A DNA stretch of 16,296 nt from Chitinophagaceae bacterium (GCA_947483345.1 CANKNL010000033.1:1-16296); one strand, 5' to 3'. Positions 1 to 7,405 are shown, numbered from the stretch's first letter. The notes: a model not told the origin generated them from the letters alone. Made by a program: numbers and translations.

Positions 1-659
1 AACCCACGCAAAGTATTGAAACCATCAGCCTGGAAGAAGCCACTGAATTGTTTAAATTAGGCGCTCCCCTGGGTGAGCATGAGGGACTGGAGATATCAGT
101 TAATATCGGCCGCTTTGGCCCTTACGTTAAATTTGGCGATCAATTTATTTCTATTCCTAAAGGAGAAGATTTGTCAACAGTTGACCTGGAAAGAGCCATT
201 GAGATTATCAATGTCAAAAAATTTGAGGATGCCCCAATCGGTTTTTTTGATCTTAAACCAATCACAAAAGGGAAAGGCAGATTTGGACCTTTTATTAAAT
301 GGAATAACCTGTTTATTAATATACCAAGGGCTTATCATTATGATAGTCTGACTCAAAAGGATTGCGATGAGTTGATTGAAAAGAAAATTGAGAAAGAAGC
401 CAATCGTTTTATTAAACAATGGCCCGAAGAAAAGATAGCCCTCGAAAATGGCCGCTGGGGGCCATTCATACGCTTTGGCAAAAAAATGCTAAAACTCACG
501 GGCAGCGGTGCCAACGGGAAATATACACCGGAAGAATTGGCCTTGTTTGAACTGGATGATGTAAAAAAACTCATTGTTGCTGTAGAACCCAAAGCGTTTG
601 ATAAAAAAGTAGTAGCGAAGAAAAAATCTGCGGTTAAAAAAGCGGCAAAGAAAAAATAA
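1..659 (+). CDS. topA: DNA topoisomerase I, C-terminal part (partial, 5' end outside window)
   Basis: This is the C-terminal end of type IA DNA topoisomerase, which relaxes negative supercoils in the cytoplasm. The frame is open from base 3 to the TAA at 657-659, so the true start lies left of the window; the TTG at 48 is internal. About 218 residues are visible. The first part (ETISLEEATELFKLGAPLG) matches the family segment just before the C-terminal repeats. Three short repeats carrying GRFGPYVKFG-, GRFGPFIKW- and GRWGPFIRFG-type motifs follow, the Gly-Arg-Phe/Trp-Gly-Pro repeats that Bacteroidota TopA carries in place of zinc fingers. The last roughly 20 residues are a Lys/Ala-rich basic tail likely to bind DNA nonspecifically. 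A rho-independent terminator follows directly. Confidence 0.93.
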   Translation, partial: PTQSIETISLEEATELFKLGAPLGEHEGLEISVNIGRFGPYVKFGDQFISIPKGEDLSTVDLERAIEIINVKKFEDAPIGFFDLKPITKGKGRFGPFIKWNNLFINIPRAYHYDSLTQKDCDELIEKKIEKEANRFIKQWPEEKIALENGRWGPFIRFGKKMLKLTGSGANGKYTPEELALFELDDVKKLIVAVEPKAFDKKVVAKKKSAVKKAAKKK

Positions 660-679
660 TACTAGTCGTTAAGTATTTG

Positions 680-707
680 AAAGTACAGGTCACACTGTAC
701 TTTTTTT
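680..707 (+). terminator. Rho-independent terminator of topA
   Basis: A 9-bp perfect stem (AAAGTACAG at 680-688, CTGTACTTT at 695-703) with a 6-nt loop runs into a T tract ending at 707. It lies 21 bp after the topA stop and before an unrelated transcription unit, as expected of an intrinsic terminator. Confidence 0.85.
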
Positions 708-786
708 AGTTTATCACACATGTGGAAAATTTATAGTGATAAAATCCCTTTCATTTCCCGAAATTTATTTAAAATAACGCCTGATT

Positions 787-1656
787 TTGGTAGAAAATAA
801 AGAAATAACGGCTCTATTGCATTTATTAGATGACCCTGATGAAGACATCTACAGTTCGGTTAGTGATAAAATCATTTCATTTGGTAAAGCGATCATTCCC
901 AATCTGGAAAGTCTATGGGAAAATACAAGTGAAGAAGCCATACAGGAAAGGATCGAATTACTGATTCACCGATTACATGTCAGAGATTTAACCAACGATT
1001 TTGCAGCATGGGCTGCGGGAGATAAAAATTTGATGGAAGGAGCTTTATTAGTGGCCCGGTATCATTATCCCGATCTGGATACCACTGTGGTATACCGGGA
1101 GTTTGAAAAATTAAGGCGAAATACCTGGCTTGAATTAAATAATTACCTTACCCCCATTGAAGAAATAAATATCGTTACCAGTATCTTTTATAATTACTAC
1201 AAACAAAAAGGCATTGAGTTTGGCTATACAAATCCCGACGATTATCTTATCAATAAAACGCTGGAAAGCAAAAAAGGCAATGCTTTAAGTAATGGGATTA
1301 TTTACATTGTGCTTTGCGAATTATTGGATATACCAGTTAAAGCTGTAAATATTCCAAGGCAATTTATTTTGGCCTATTTTGATACTCAACATGATCTGCT
1401 GAACCCCGTAAGTCATGCATCGGAAAAAATTAAATTTTTTATAGATCCATTAAACGGTCAGATGTACAGCCATCAGGATGTAGAAGCTTATTTTAAACGG
1501 ATTGCTGTAACGCCGGGATCAACCTATTTTCGTAAACTGACCAATAAGCGGATTATACAATATTTGCTGGAAGAATTAAGCAAATGTTTTGATAATGACC
1601 GCAACCGTTACAAAATGGATGAACTGCTTTTAATCTCTAATTTATTAGACCAATGA
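787..1656 (+). CDS. SirB1-family transglutaminase-like protein
   Basis: The protein has 289 residues and is probably cytoplasmic, with no signal peptide. Residues 1-60 look like a HEAT-type helical repeat (LLHLLDDPDEDIYSSV..I..FGKAIIPNLE). Residues about 85-230 resemble the SirB1/YchA transglutaminase-like region: a helix with YREFEKLRR, then IYIVLCELLDIPVKAVNIPRQF and FIDPLNG. The nucleophilic Cys position of true transglutaminases appears replaced in KGNALSNG, so it is probably not an active protease or transglutaminase; its role is unknown. The start is TTG at 787. An in-frame stop at 775-777 rules out anything longer than a CTG at 781, and no ATG lies nearby. Its stop overlaps the next start (ATGA, 1653-1656), so the next two genes are probably translationally coupled to it. 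Confidence 0.8.
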   Translation: MVENKEITALLHLLDDPDEDIYSSVSDKIISFGKAIIPNLESLWENTSEEAIQERIELLIHRLHVRDLTNDFAAWAAGDKNLMEGALLVARYHYPDLDTTVVYREFEKLRRNTWLELNNYLTPIEEINIVTSIFYNYYKQKGIEFGYTNPDDYLINKTLESKKGNALSNGIIYIVLCELLDIPVKAVNIPRQFILAYFDTQHDLLNPVSHASEKIKFFIDPLNGQMYSHQDVEAYFKRIAVTPGSTYFRKLTNKRIIQYLLEELSKCFDNDRNRYKMDELLLISNLLDQ

Positions 1657-1964
1657 TCTTTCATGTTGTAACCAGTCAAAACTGGCAAAAAGCCCAACAG
1701 CAAGGCTTTTATGAAGCAGACTCATTAGCCTCTGAAGGATTTATTCATACCAGTAAGGCCAATCAGGTAGCTGGTGTTTTAGAGCGGTATTATCCACAGC
1801 ATGCCCTACTTAAAGGCCCATGTGATTTAGTATTGTTGCATATTGATGAAATAAAGTTAACAGCGCCATTAAAGTTTGACATGGCAACTTCTGTAAATGA
1901 AACGTTTCCTCATATTTATGGCAGGCTTAATATAGATGCGGTTGTAAAAGTGGAGAAGCTATGA
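1653..1964 (+). CDS. DUF952 family protein
   Basis: This is a 103-residue cytoplasmic protein. It carries the DUF952 landmarks: an N-terminal IFHVVTSQNWQKA strand-helix, the EGFIHTS motif at about 28-34, and the C-terminal FPHIYGRLN motif at about 85-93. The full family length is present. DUF952 has been linked to the ADP-ribosyltransferase fold, but its biochemical role is not established and none is claimed here. It starts inside the SirB1-like stop codon and its own stop overlaps the next start by ATGA at 1961-1964. It is therefore the middle gene of a tightly packed three-gene operon. Confidence 0.82.
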   Translation: MIFHVVTSQNWQKAQQQGFYEADSLASEGFIHTSKANQVAGVLERYYPQHALLKGPCDLVLLHIDEIKLTAPLKFDMATSVNETFPHIYGRLNIDAVVKVEKL

Positions 1965-2290
1965 TTAGCTGGGAAGATTTTGAAAAAATGGATATCCGTT
2001 GTGGAACAATTCTGGAGGTTAGTGATTTTCCCGGAATTAGACATCCTGCCTATCAGCTTAAAATTGATTTTGGCGAAATGGGTATTAAAAGATCTTCGGC
2101 ACAAATAACCAGCTTATATACAAAAGAGCAATTAATAGGTAAACAGGTTATTGGCATTATTAATATGCCGGTTAAACAAATTGCGCATTTTTTCAGTGAG
2201 TGTTTAGTTTTGGGTGTTTACAATGAACATAATCAGGTGGTTTTATTACAACCTGTCAGTCCGGTACAAAATGGATCTAAAATTGGCTAG
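1961..2290 (+). CDS. csaA: CsaA-like tRNA-binding domain protein
   Basis: This 109-residue stand-alone tRNA-binding OB-fold protein covers the full CsaA family length. Diagnostic segments include W-DFEKMDIRCGTI near the start, FPGIRHPAYQLKIDFG, GIKRSSAQIT, LIGKQVIGIINMPVKQIA, SECLVLG and VVLLQPVSPVQNGSKIG at the end. CsaA proteins are dimeric; the Bacillus homologue is described as a secretion-related chaperone and the fold binds tRNA. The cellular role in Bacteroidota is not clear. It is the last gene of the ATGA-coupled trio, with 142 bp to the next gene. Confidence is high for the family and moderate for the gene symbol. Confidence 0.88.
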   Translation: MISWEDFEKMDIRCGTILEVSDFPGIRHPAYQLKIDFGEMGIKRSSAQITSLYTKEQLIGKQVIGIINMPVKQIAHFFSECLVLGVYNEHNQVVLLQPVSPVQNGSKIG

Positions 2291-2370
2291 GCAGTCACCT
2301 GATGCCAGAATATATTTTCGTTGGCGCACAAAAAATTATTTACAAGTCGGCCTGTTTTCTTTTTTTAATG

Positions 2371-2378
2371 CACCTTTG
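2371..2378 (+). promoter_or_regulatory. Possible -7 element for ogt
   Basis: CACCTTTG is one mismatch from the Bacteroidota -7 consensus TAnnTTTG and lies 54 bp before the ogt start in the gap after csaA. No convincing TTG -33 element was found at the right distance, so this is tentative. Confidence 0.25.
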
Positions 2379-2403
2379 CCTTTGGAAGCAATTGTCTACA
2401 CGA

Positions 2404-2425
2404 GCATTCGCCAATAAGCGAATGC
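2404..2425 (+). repeat. 8-bp hairpin just upstream of ogt start
   Basis: GCATTCGC (2404-2411) and GCGAATGC (2418-2425) form a perfect 8-bp stem with a 6-nt loop, ending 7 bases before the ogt ATG at 2433. No T tract follows, so it is not a standard terminator. It could partly occlude the ribosome binding region or be an operator; neither is demonstrated. Confidence 0.5.
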
Positions 2426-2432
2426 CTGCAAA

Positions 2433-2945
2433 ATGAATATTGAAATCATATATTATCGATCTCCGTTAGGTGTACTTGAAATTAGAAGTACGGGCAGTGC
2501 CATCTCTGATATTTTATTTGTAAATTCCTGGAAAGGCGCTAAAATAAATGAGAATGAACTTAGTTTTATTAAGCCAAAAACGCCGGTATTAAAATCATGT
2601 ATTAAACAATTAGACGAGTATTTTGCCGGAACAAGGACCGAATTTTCAATTCATACATTACAGGTTGGCACTGTATTTCAGCAATCGGTATGGTCTGAAT
2701 TATGTAATATCCCTTATGGCCGAACCATCAGTTATCATGAATTAAGTAAACGGATTGGTAATGTAAAAGCAATCAGGGCGGTAGGTACAGCCAATGGGAA
2801 TAACAGTATCTGTATCATTATTCCATGCCATAGGGTCATTGGCATTAATGGCGACCTGATCGGTTATGGCGGCGACCTCTGGCGTAAAAAATGGCTTTTG
2901 GAACACGAAGGAAAAATAGCGAACGGCGTTCAAACTTTATTTTAA
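2433..2945 (+). CDS. ogt: Methylated-DNA--protein-cysteine S-methyltransferase
   Basis: This 170-residue suicide DNA-repair protein transfers the alkyl group from O6-methylguanine to its own cysteine. The N-terminal ribonuclease-like domain (about 1-80) begins with IEIIYYRSPLGVLEIRS. The C-terminal domain has FQQSVWSELCNIPYGRTISYHELSKRIG (helix-turn-helix with the arginine finger region), then AVGTANGNNSICIIIPCHRVIG, where Cys in PCHRV is the alkyl acceptor. It ends with GDLIGYGGDLWRKKWLLEHEG. All essential parts are present. The length fits single-function Ogt/MGMT; there is no Ada-type zinc domain. It is transcribed toward cdd, and the two genes overlap at their 3' ends by 9 bases (2937-2945). 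Confidence 0.95.
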   Translation: MNIEIIYYRSPLGVLEIRSTGSAISDILFVNSWKGAKINENELSFIKPKTPVLKSCIKQLDEYFAGTRTEFSIHTLQVGTVFQQSVWSELCNIPYGRTISYHELSKRIGNVKAIRAVGTANGNNSICIIIPCHRVIGINGDLIGYGGDLWRKKWLLEHEGKIANGVQTLF

Positions 2946-3422
2946 GTCTACACTGCCGAATGAAAGTGGCAACAGTGAATTTGCTTTTTCAATAATAAAA
3001 ACCTTTCCTTCCATCCCGCTTAAAATAAGCCTGATAGGTTGTTTTACCCTTTCCTCATATTCTGCCAAACTTTGTCTGCACATACCACAAGGTGATATAG
3101 GATGTTTACTTTCACCATTCATATTATGATAACTGATGGCGATCGTATCAATGGCAATATTGGGATATAAGGTTGCAGCAGAAGATAATAAAACCCGCTC
3201 AGCACATAGTCCAACCGGGTAAGATGCATTTTCCTGATTGGTACCAGCAACGATTTCACCAGAGGCCATTTTAGCAACAGCACCAACATTAAAATTTGAA
3301 TACGGTGCATAAGCATCTGCGGTCACTTCTCTGGCTTCATTTACCAGCCAGGCATCCTGTTCATTCAGGTCATTAACGGAATCATACACATCATACGAAA
3401 ATTGATAAGCTTGTTTATTCAT
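2937..3422 (-). CDS. cdd: Cytidine deaminase
   Basis: This 161-residue cytosolic enzyme of pyrimidine salvage converts cytidine and deoxycytidine to uridine and deoxyuridine. Its length matches the small homotetrameric class. Visible active-site elements are FNVGAV (about 44-49), GTNQENASYP (about 60-69), CAER with Cys73 as a zinc ligand and Glu75 as the proton shuttle, and PCGMC with Cys112 and Cys115 as the other zinc ligands. The ATG start at 3422 is preceded by an AT-rich leader just beyond the lepB terminator hairpin. No clear promoter was found between them, so readthrough from lepB remains possible. The 3' end overlaps the convergent ogt. Confidence 0.95.
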   Translation of the reverse strand: MNKQAYQFSYDVYDSVNDLNEQDAWLVNEAREVTADAYAPYSNFNVGAVAKMASGEIVAGTNQENASYPVGLCAERVLLSSAATLYPNIAIDTIAISYHNMNGESKHPISPCGMCRQSLAEYEERVKQPIRLILSGMEGKVFIIEKANSLLPLSFGSVDLK

Positions 3423-3438
3423 ATTATTTTAGGTTAGA

Positions 3439-3478
3439 CAAAAAGTCCTCTCGGCATATCTGCAGAGAGGACTTTTTG
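3439..3478 (-). terminator. Strong rho-independent terminator after lepB
   Basis: A perfect 14-bp inverted repeat (3439-3452 and 3465-3478) with a 12-nt loop is flanked by A and T runs. It reads as an intrinsic terminator in either direction. Given the orientation of lepB (stop at 3517) it should end lepB transcription, about 40 bases past the stop and just upstream of the cdd start. Confidence 0.88.
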
Positions 3479-3516
3479 GTAATTAAAGTTAATTATTAAA
3501 TTAGAATTAAAATAAA

Positions 3517-5022
3517 TTATTTGATCCAGCGGAATAACCTTTTCCAGCGTGGCCCATTTTCGTAGCTGAACCAGATCAATGAGGCTTTACCTACCACATG
3601 ATCTTCCGGTACAAAACCCCAATAACGGCTATCTAAAGAATTATGACGGTTATCCCCCATCAGCCAGTAATAATCCATCTTAAAAGTATAGCTTGAGGCC
3701 TCCGATCCATTTATAAAATACTTTCCTCCCTTCGTTTCAAATGTATTGCCTTCATAAACTTCTATACAACGCCGATAACGAATTAAATTATCGGGGGTTA
3801 GTGGTATACTTGCATTTTTCCTTGGAATCCATAAGGGACCGTAATTATCAGCCGACCAGTCTTTTCCGGTTGAATCATCGTAGTAGGGAAACAGGTCACT
3901 GCGATGATCAAAGATAAAATCTGTTAAAATATAGCCTGGCGGTAATTTTAAATTTTTCTTTTCTTCATTGGTGATATTCACCTGGTAGAGATTATTTTTG
4001 ATCTGTTGTAAATCCTGTTGCGATACGCGGACATTGATACCCAGATCACTTAACTTCTCTTCATCCAGGTAAATACCATCAGGAATCTGTAACAAATAAT
4101 ATCTTTCTGATTGCGGGAAATAATTTTCGGGTTTACCATTAACATGCAGTTTGCCATTGATGACCTGAATGGTATCTCCAGCGATACCTACACAGCGTTT
4201 GATAAAGTTCTCTCTTTTATCAACCGGCCTGGTTATGATTAAATCACCATAATCCTGCCAAACCTTTTCCCTGCTGGTTCTTCGCACTTCTTCATAATAG
4301 GTCACCTTGCTGCCAAAATTAAATTCATCATTGATCAGCGTATCATTAACCGGGAAATTAAAAACAACGGCATCGTTTCTTTTTACCGGACTTGCAAACC
4401 AACGGGTATAGGGTATGTGTATCCATTCCACATATGATTTTACATTTAAGCCCGGTATGGTGTGGTGAACAAAGGGCATAGCAACAGGCGTATTGGGAAT
4501 GCGTGGGCCATAGGTTGATTTACTGACAAATAAAAAATCATTCACCAGCAAGGTTTTTTCCATAGAAGGTGTAGGTATGGTATAGGCTTCAAATACAAAA
4601 GTGCGTATCAGCGTAGCCGCTACTATGGCAAACGCCGCTGCATCAATCCATTCGCGGGCGCCGGATTTTTTATAATTTTTAACAACGGCCAGTCCGGCAT
4701 AACGTTCACTTTTAGAAAAACCCAAATAGGGGAAATATATAAAAGGCAAAAAGACTGTCGCCGCATGGTGCCAAAAATTAAAACGGCCAAAATGTTCTAC
4801 AAACTTGATACATATCCAGATCGTAATAAACTGTCCGGCAACCGGTATCAGTTGTAAAAAGAACCAATATCTTTTTAGTTCCATTTTTTCAACCATACAC
4901 CAGGTATTATAAAAAGGAACAAAAGCTTTCCAGTTTGCAATGCCTGCTTTTTTAAACATCCCATACATGCCAATATGCCAACCCAGTGCGCCAATAATAA
5001 AAATAATCCAACCTGTACTCAT
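3517..5022 (-). CDS. lepB: Signal peptidase I (S26 family) with DUF5684-like N-terminus
   Basis: This membrane-bound leader peptidase cleaves Sec and Tat signal peptides. It has 501 residues against about 320 for E. coli LepB. Residues 1-110 form a hydrophobic multi-helix region resembling DUF5684 (KAFVPFYNTWCMVEKM). A transmembrane segment follows at about 126-146, then box B PTPSMEKTL with nucleophile Ser153. Box C/D is KRNDAVVFNFP (214-224). The general base is Lys275 in FIKRCVGIAGD, and box E is GDNRHNSLDSR (456-466). A large extra region lies between boxes D and E, about 290-450. All catalytic residues are present. The gene has its own likely promoter at 5043-5050 and a terminator downstream. 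Confidence 0.94.
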   Translation of the reverse strand: MSTGWIIFIIGALGWHIGMYGMFKKAGIANWKAFVPFYNTWCMVEKMELKRYWFFLQLIPVAGQFITIWICIKFVEHFGRFNFWHHAATVFLPFIYFPYLGFSKSERYAGLAVVKNYKKSGAREWIDAAAFAIVAATLIRTFVFEAYTIPTPSMEKTLLVNDFLFVSKSTYGPRIPNTPVAMPFVHHTIPGLNVKSYVEWIHIPYTRWFASPVKRNDAVVFNFPVNDTLINDEFNFGSKVTYYEEVRRTSREKVWQDYGDLIITRPVDKRENFIKRCVGIAGDTIQVINGKLHVNGKPENYFPQSERYYLLQIPDGIYLDEEKLSDLGINVRVSQQDLQQIKNNLYQVNITNEEKKNLKLPPGYILTDFIFDHRSDLFPYYDDSTGKDWSADNYGPLWIPRKNASIPLTPDNLIRYRRCIEVYEGNTFETKGGKYFINGSEASSYTFKMDYYWLMGDNRHNSLDSRYWGFVPEDHVVGKASLIWFSYENGPRWKRLFRWIK

Positions 5023-5042
5023 GCGTTAAATTTTAGTAGTGT

Positions 5043-5050
5043 CAAAAGTA
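5043..5050 (-). promoter_or_regulatory. Likely Bacteroidota -7 promoter element for lepB
   Basis: On the minus strand this reads TACTTTTG, an exact match to the TAnnTTTG -7 consensus of the Bacteroidota primary sigma factor. It lies 20 bases upstream of the lepB ATG, giving a short leader. The -33 element is not obvious. Confidence 0.5.
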
Positions 5051-5144
5051 CCATAATAAACTGTTTGACGATGTATTAAGGAAATAATGTTTTGAAATGT
5101 TTAACAGAAAAATCAACCGGGTTCAGATAACTGAGTAAATCGGA

Positions 5145-5792
5145 CTAGGTTTCACGCAGTATTTCATTAATACAGGAACTCACTTCTGCAGCCCGGTTCA
5201 TGATCATAAAATGGCCTGCTTTTTTAATGGTATAGGTAGCTACAATATTCTTAATAGGAAACATCAGGTCATGGTCGCCATGAATATGATAAATATGGGG
5301 ATGTTGCCAATCATTTTTCCAATTGATGGCCTGGTTTACTGCCCATTTAGTATAAGGCAGATCAACTGCTTTACGCAGTGAAGCCACTAAATCTTTTTCT
5401 TCTTCAGATTGTACACCCAGCATTTTATTTTGAATAGGCTGAGTTAGCCTAGTTGATTTTAAGGGCACTATCTTATTCAGTTTTAAAGTGGCTACCGTTT
5501 TCATCCACAAGGGAATTTCTTTAGAAGATTTGATACTGGATATGAGAATGATCTTGCTAACGGGTATTTGTTTGGCAATTTCTGTACAAACCATTCCGCC
5601 AAATGAAAGGCCCATCAATATGGGGTTATTGTCGATAATATCCACACGCATTCGTTCGGCATACTGTATGATTGTTTCATCGGGCACCGGTATCAACCAA
5701 GGAATCACCTTTAAGGTAAACCCGTTTATTTTTAATTTTGAAAAGGCTCTTTCATCGGCTCCCAATCCACTTATACAATAAATGATTTTCAT
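5145..5792 (-). CDS. Alpha/beta hydrolase fold protein
   Basis: This is a small cytoplasmic alpha/beta hydrolase of 215 residues from the chosen ATG. The oxyanion-region motif IYCISGLGADERAF is at the N-terminus, the nucleophile elbow GLSFGG has Ser in the G-x-S-x-G position, the acid region is HIHGDHDLMFP, and the catalytic His is in KKAGHFMIMNRA. The triad is complete, so it is probably an active esterase or related hydrolase, but the substrate cannot be told. A TTG start 4 codons earlier (5804) would almost touch the upstream stop. ATG at 5792 leaves 12 bases after the response-regulator stop (5805-5807) and begins exactly where the family's first strand should, so it is preferred. It is probably co-transcribed with the response regulator. 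Confidence 0.8.
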   Translation of the reverse strand: MKIIYCISGLGADERAFSKLKINGFTLKVIPWLIPVPDETIIQYAERMRVDIIDNNPILMGLSFGGMVCTEIAKQIPVSKIILISSIKSSKEIPLWMKTVATLKLNKIVPLKSTRLTQPIQNKMLGVQSEEEKDLVASLRKAVDLPYTKWAVNQAINWKNDWQHPHIYHIHGDHDLMFPIKNIVATYTIKKAGHFMIMNRAAEVSSCINEILRET

Positions 5793-5804
5793 TACTACGG
5801 TCAA

Positions 5805-6968
5805 TTAATTTCTTGGTAACACATAATTTTCCACATCCTGTAAACTGATTGTTTTACCCGACAGGATGATCAATCTTTCCACCACATTTCTTAATTCCCT
5901 CACATTCCCGGTCCAGTTATACTGTTTTAAAGCTTCCATGGCTTTTGGCTCTACTTCCTTTTTAGGCTGGCCATAATCACCGGCAATAATATCCAGAAAA
6001 TGTTCTACCAATACAGGCACATCATCTCTGCGTTCATTTAAAGAGGGGACATGAATAATAATTACGCCCAGCCTGTGATACAGATCCAGTCTGAAATTTT
6101 TTTCATCCACTTCCTTCAGCAAATCTTTATTGGTGGCTGCAATAACACGCACATCAACCGTGATGTCTTTTTCGGCCCCTACCCTGGTTATTTTACCCTC
6201 TTGCAATGCCCGTAAAACTTTAGCCTGTGCAGTCAGGCTCATATCGCCGATTTCATCTAAAAATAAAGTGCCCCCATTGGCCGTTTCAAATTTACCAATG
6301 CGTTGTTTTATGGCAGATGTAAAAGATCCTTTTTCATGACCAAACAGTTCGCTCTCAATCAGCTCTCCCGGAATGGCAGCACAATTAACTTCTACCATGG
6401 GACCTGTATTTCTGTTACTTTTTTCATGTATCCACCGCGCTACCAATTCTTTACCCACGCCATTCTCGCCGGTAATTAAAACACGGGCTTCTGTAGGTGC
6501 CACTTTTTCGATGGTATCTTTAATTTTATTTATTGGGCCACTATGACCAACCATCTCTAAAGCCTTTGCTACTTTACGCTTAAGCACTTTGGTTTCGGTT
6601 AACAGGCTTTGCTTATCCAGGGCATTACGCAGGGTAATCAGCAAACGGTTTAAATCCGGTGGTTTACTGATATAATCATAAGCTCCTTTTTTTACAGCCT
6701 CAACTGCTGTATCCACATTACCATGGCCACTGATCATGATGATTGGCACATCCGGGTTTATAAGTTTGGAGCGGTCTAGAAATTCAATCCCATCCAGTTT
6801 GGGCATCTTAATGTCGCAAAGCACCACATCATAGGTTTTCTCTGTAAATTTTTTTAATCCTTCTTCACCATCACCCGCCTCGTCTATTTTATAGCCTTCG
6901 TAACTCAGTATTTCAGAGAGGGTTTTCCGGATTGATTTTTCATCATCTATAATTAAAATATTAGCCAT
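5805..6968 (-). CDS. Sigma-54-dependent response regulator, NtrC type, lacking Fis DNA-binding domain
   Basis: This 387-residue cytoplasmic activator has a receiver domain at 1-120, with acidic pocket Asp8/Asp9, phosphoacceptor Asp52 (CDIKMPKLDG) and Lys102 (SKPP). The AAA+ sigma-54 interaction domain spans about 140-365: Walker A GENGVGKE (167-174), sigma-54 contact loop GSFTSA (214-219) in place of consensus GAFTGA, Walker B GTLFLDEIGDM (233-243), and the arginine-finger region FRLDLYHRLG. It ends at NWTGNVRELRNVV..ISLQDVENYVLPRN, so the usual C-terminal Fis-type helix-turn-helix of about 50-80 residues is absent. No histidine kinase gene is next to it. It heads a likely operon with the hydrolase and is divergent from the T6SS tube gene; regulation of that gene is possible but not shown. 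Confidence 0.92.
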   Translation of the reverse strand: MANILIIDDEKSIRKTLSEILSYEGYKIDEAGDGEEGLKKFTEKTYDVVLCDIKMPKLDGIEFLDRSKLINPDVPIIMISGHGNVDTAVEAVKKGAYDYISKPPDLNRLLITLRNALDKQSLLTETKVLKRKVAKALEMVGHSGPINKIKDTIEKVAPTEARVLITGENGVGKELVARWIHEKSNRNTGPMVEVNCAAIPGELIESELFGHEKGSFTSAIKQRIGKFETANGGTLFLDEIGDMSLTAQAKVLRALQEGKITRVGAEKDITVDVRVIAATNKDLLKEVDEKNFRLDLYHRLGVIIIHVPSLNERRDDVPVLVEHFLDIIAGDYGQPKKEVEPKAMEALKQYNWTGNVRELRNVVERLIILSGKTISLQDVENYVLPRN

Positions 6969-7024
6969 ACTTTTTATTTAATGTCAACCAGTTTTAAGTT
7001 TTAATACCGGTTGCTGAGCTTATT

Positions 7025-7032
7025 CAAAAATA
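7025..7032 (-). promoter_or_regulatory. Likely -7 promoter element for the response regulator operon
   Basis: On the minus strand this reads TATTTTTG, an exact match to the Bacteroidota TAnnTTTG -7 element, 56 bases upstream of the regulator's ATG at 6968. A -33 TTG at standard distance is not clear. Confidence 0.45.
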
Positions 7033-7256
7033 ACGATTAATGTACTAAACGCATTTTGATTTTTACAAACAGATTTAACGCCATTTCGATACTCTTTTTT
7101 GCCCCCGGCTTATAGATTACCAATTTAGGAGATACTTAGCAGACAGGCCAAAATTAAAGTACTCTAAATGAAATGCCTAAATGACTTTTTGGAGGTCTTC
7201 AGGTCATCTACATCAGCTCAGCACTTAAAATCATACAAATAGAATGATTTGATATC

Positions 7257-7281
7257 AATGACTATGAATTTTACAGTCATT
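7257..7281. repeat. Inverted repeat upstream of tssD
   Basis: AATGACT (7257-7263) and AGTCATT (7275-7281) form a 7-bp dyad with an 11-nt spacer, 125 bp before the tssD start. A second GAATGA copy at 7242-7247 could pair with the same right arm (TCATTC, 7277-7282). It is a candidate operator or leader hairpin without independent support. Confidence 0.35.
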
Positions 7282-7405
7282 CTCCTCAAAAGGCAAACCC
7301 TACTTTGCAACCTGATAAAATAAATCACCAAAATCACAAACAATTTTATGAAGAATTAAAAATATAAATTATATTGTAGTATTATTCAAAGTTAAAATAA
7401 TATTT

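Larger units (their letters stand above)
6969..7405. other. 437-bp divergent intergenic region between response regulator and tssD
   Basis: The region is AT-rich and holds no credible gene; the longest short frame with an ATG encodes about 24 residues with no support. It contains the likely response-regulator promoter (7025-7032) and a 7-bp inverted repeat (7257-7281). It must also contain the tssD promoter, but neither an exact TAnnTTTG nor a correctly spaced sigma-54 -24/-12 pair was found on the plus strand. Confidence 0.6.

Noticed and set aside
2291..2432. tRNA or small RNA gene in the csaA-ogt gap
   Set aside because: No cloverleaf could be drawn; only the short hairpin near the ogt start is evident.
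5804..5804. TTG start for the alpha/beta hydrolase
   Set aside because: An ATG four codons downstream aligns better with the family N-terminus and leaves room after the upstream stop codon.
7128..7140. GG...GC pair resembling a -24/-12 element
   Set aside because: The spacing is 9 rather than 10 and the surrounding bases do not match TGGCAC/TTGC.
7168..7242. Short ATG frame of about 24 codons in the tssD upstream region
   Set aside because: It is too short, with no ribosome binding site or recognisable product.
7292..7308. Possible sigma-54 promoter (GGCA...TTTGC) upstream of tssD
   Set aside because: The GG-to-GC gap is 13 bases instead of the strict 10, so it does not fit the -24/-12 geometry.
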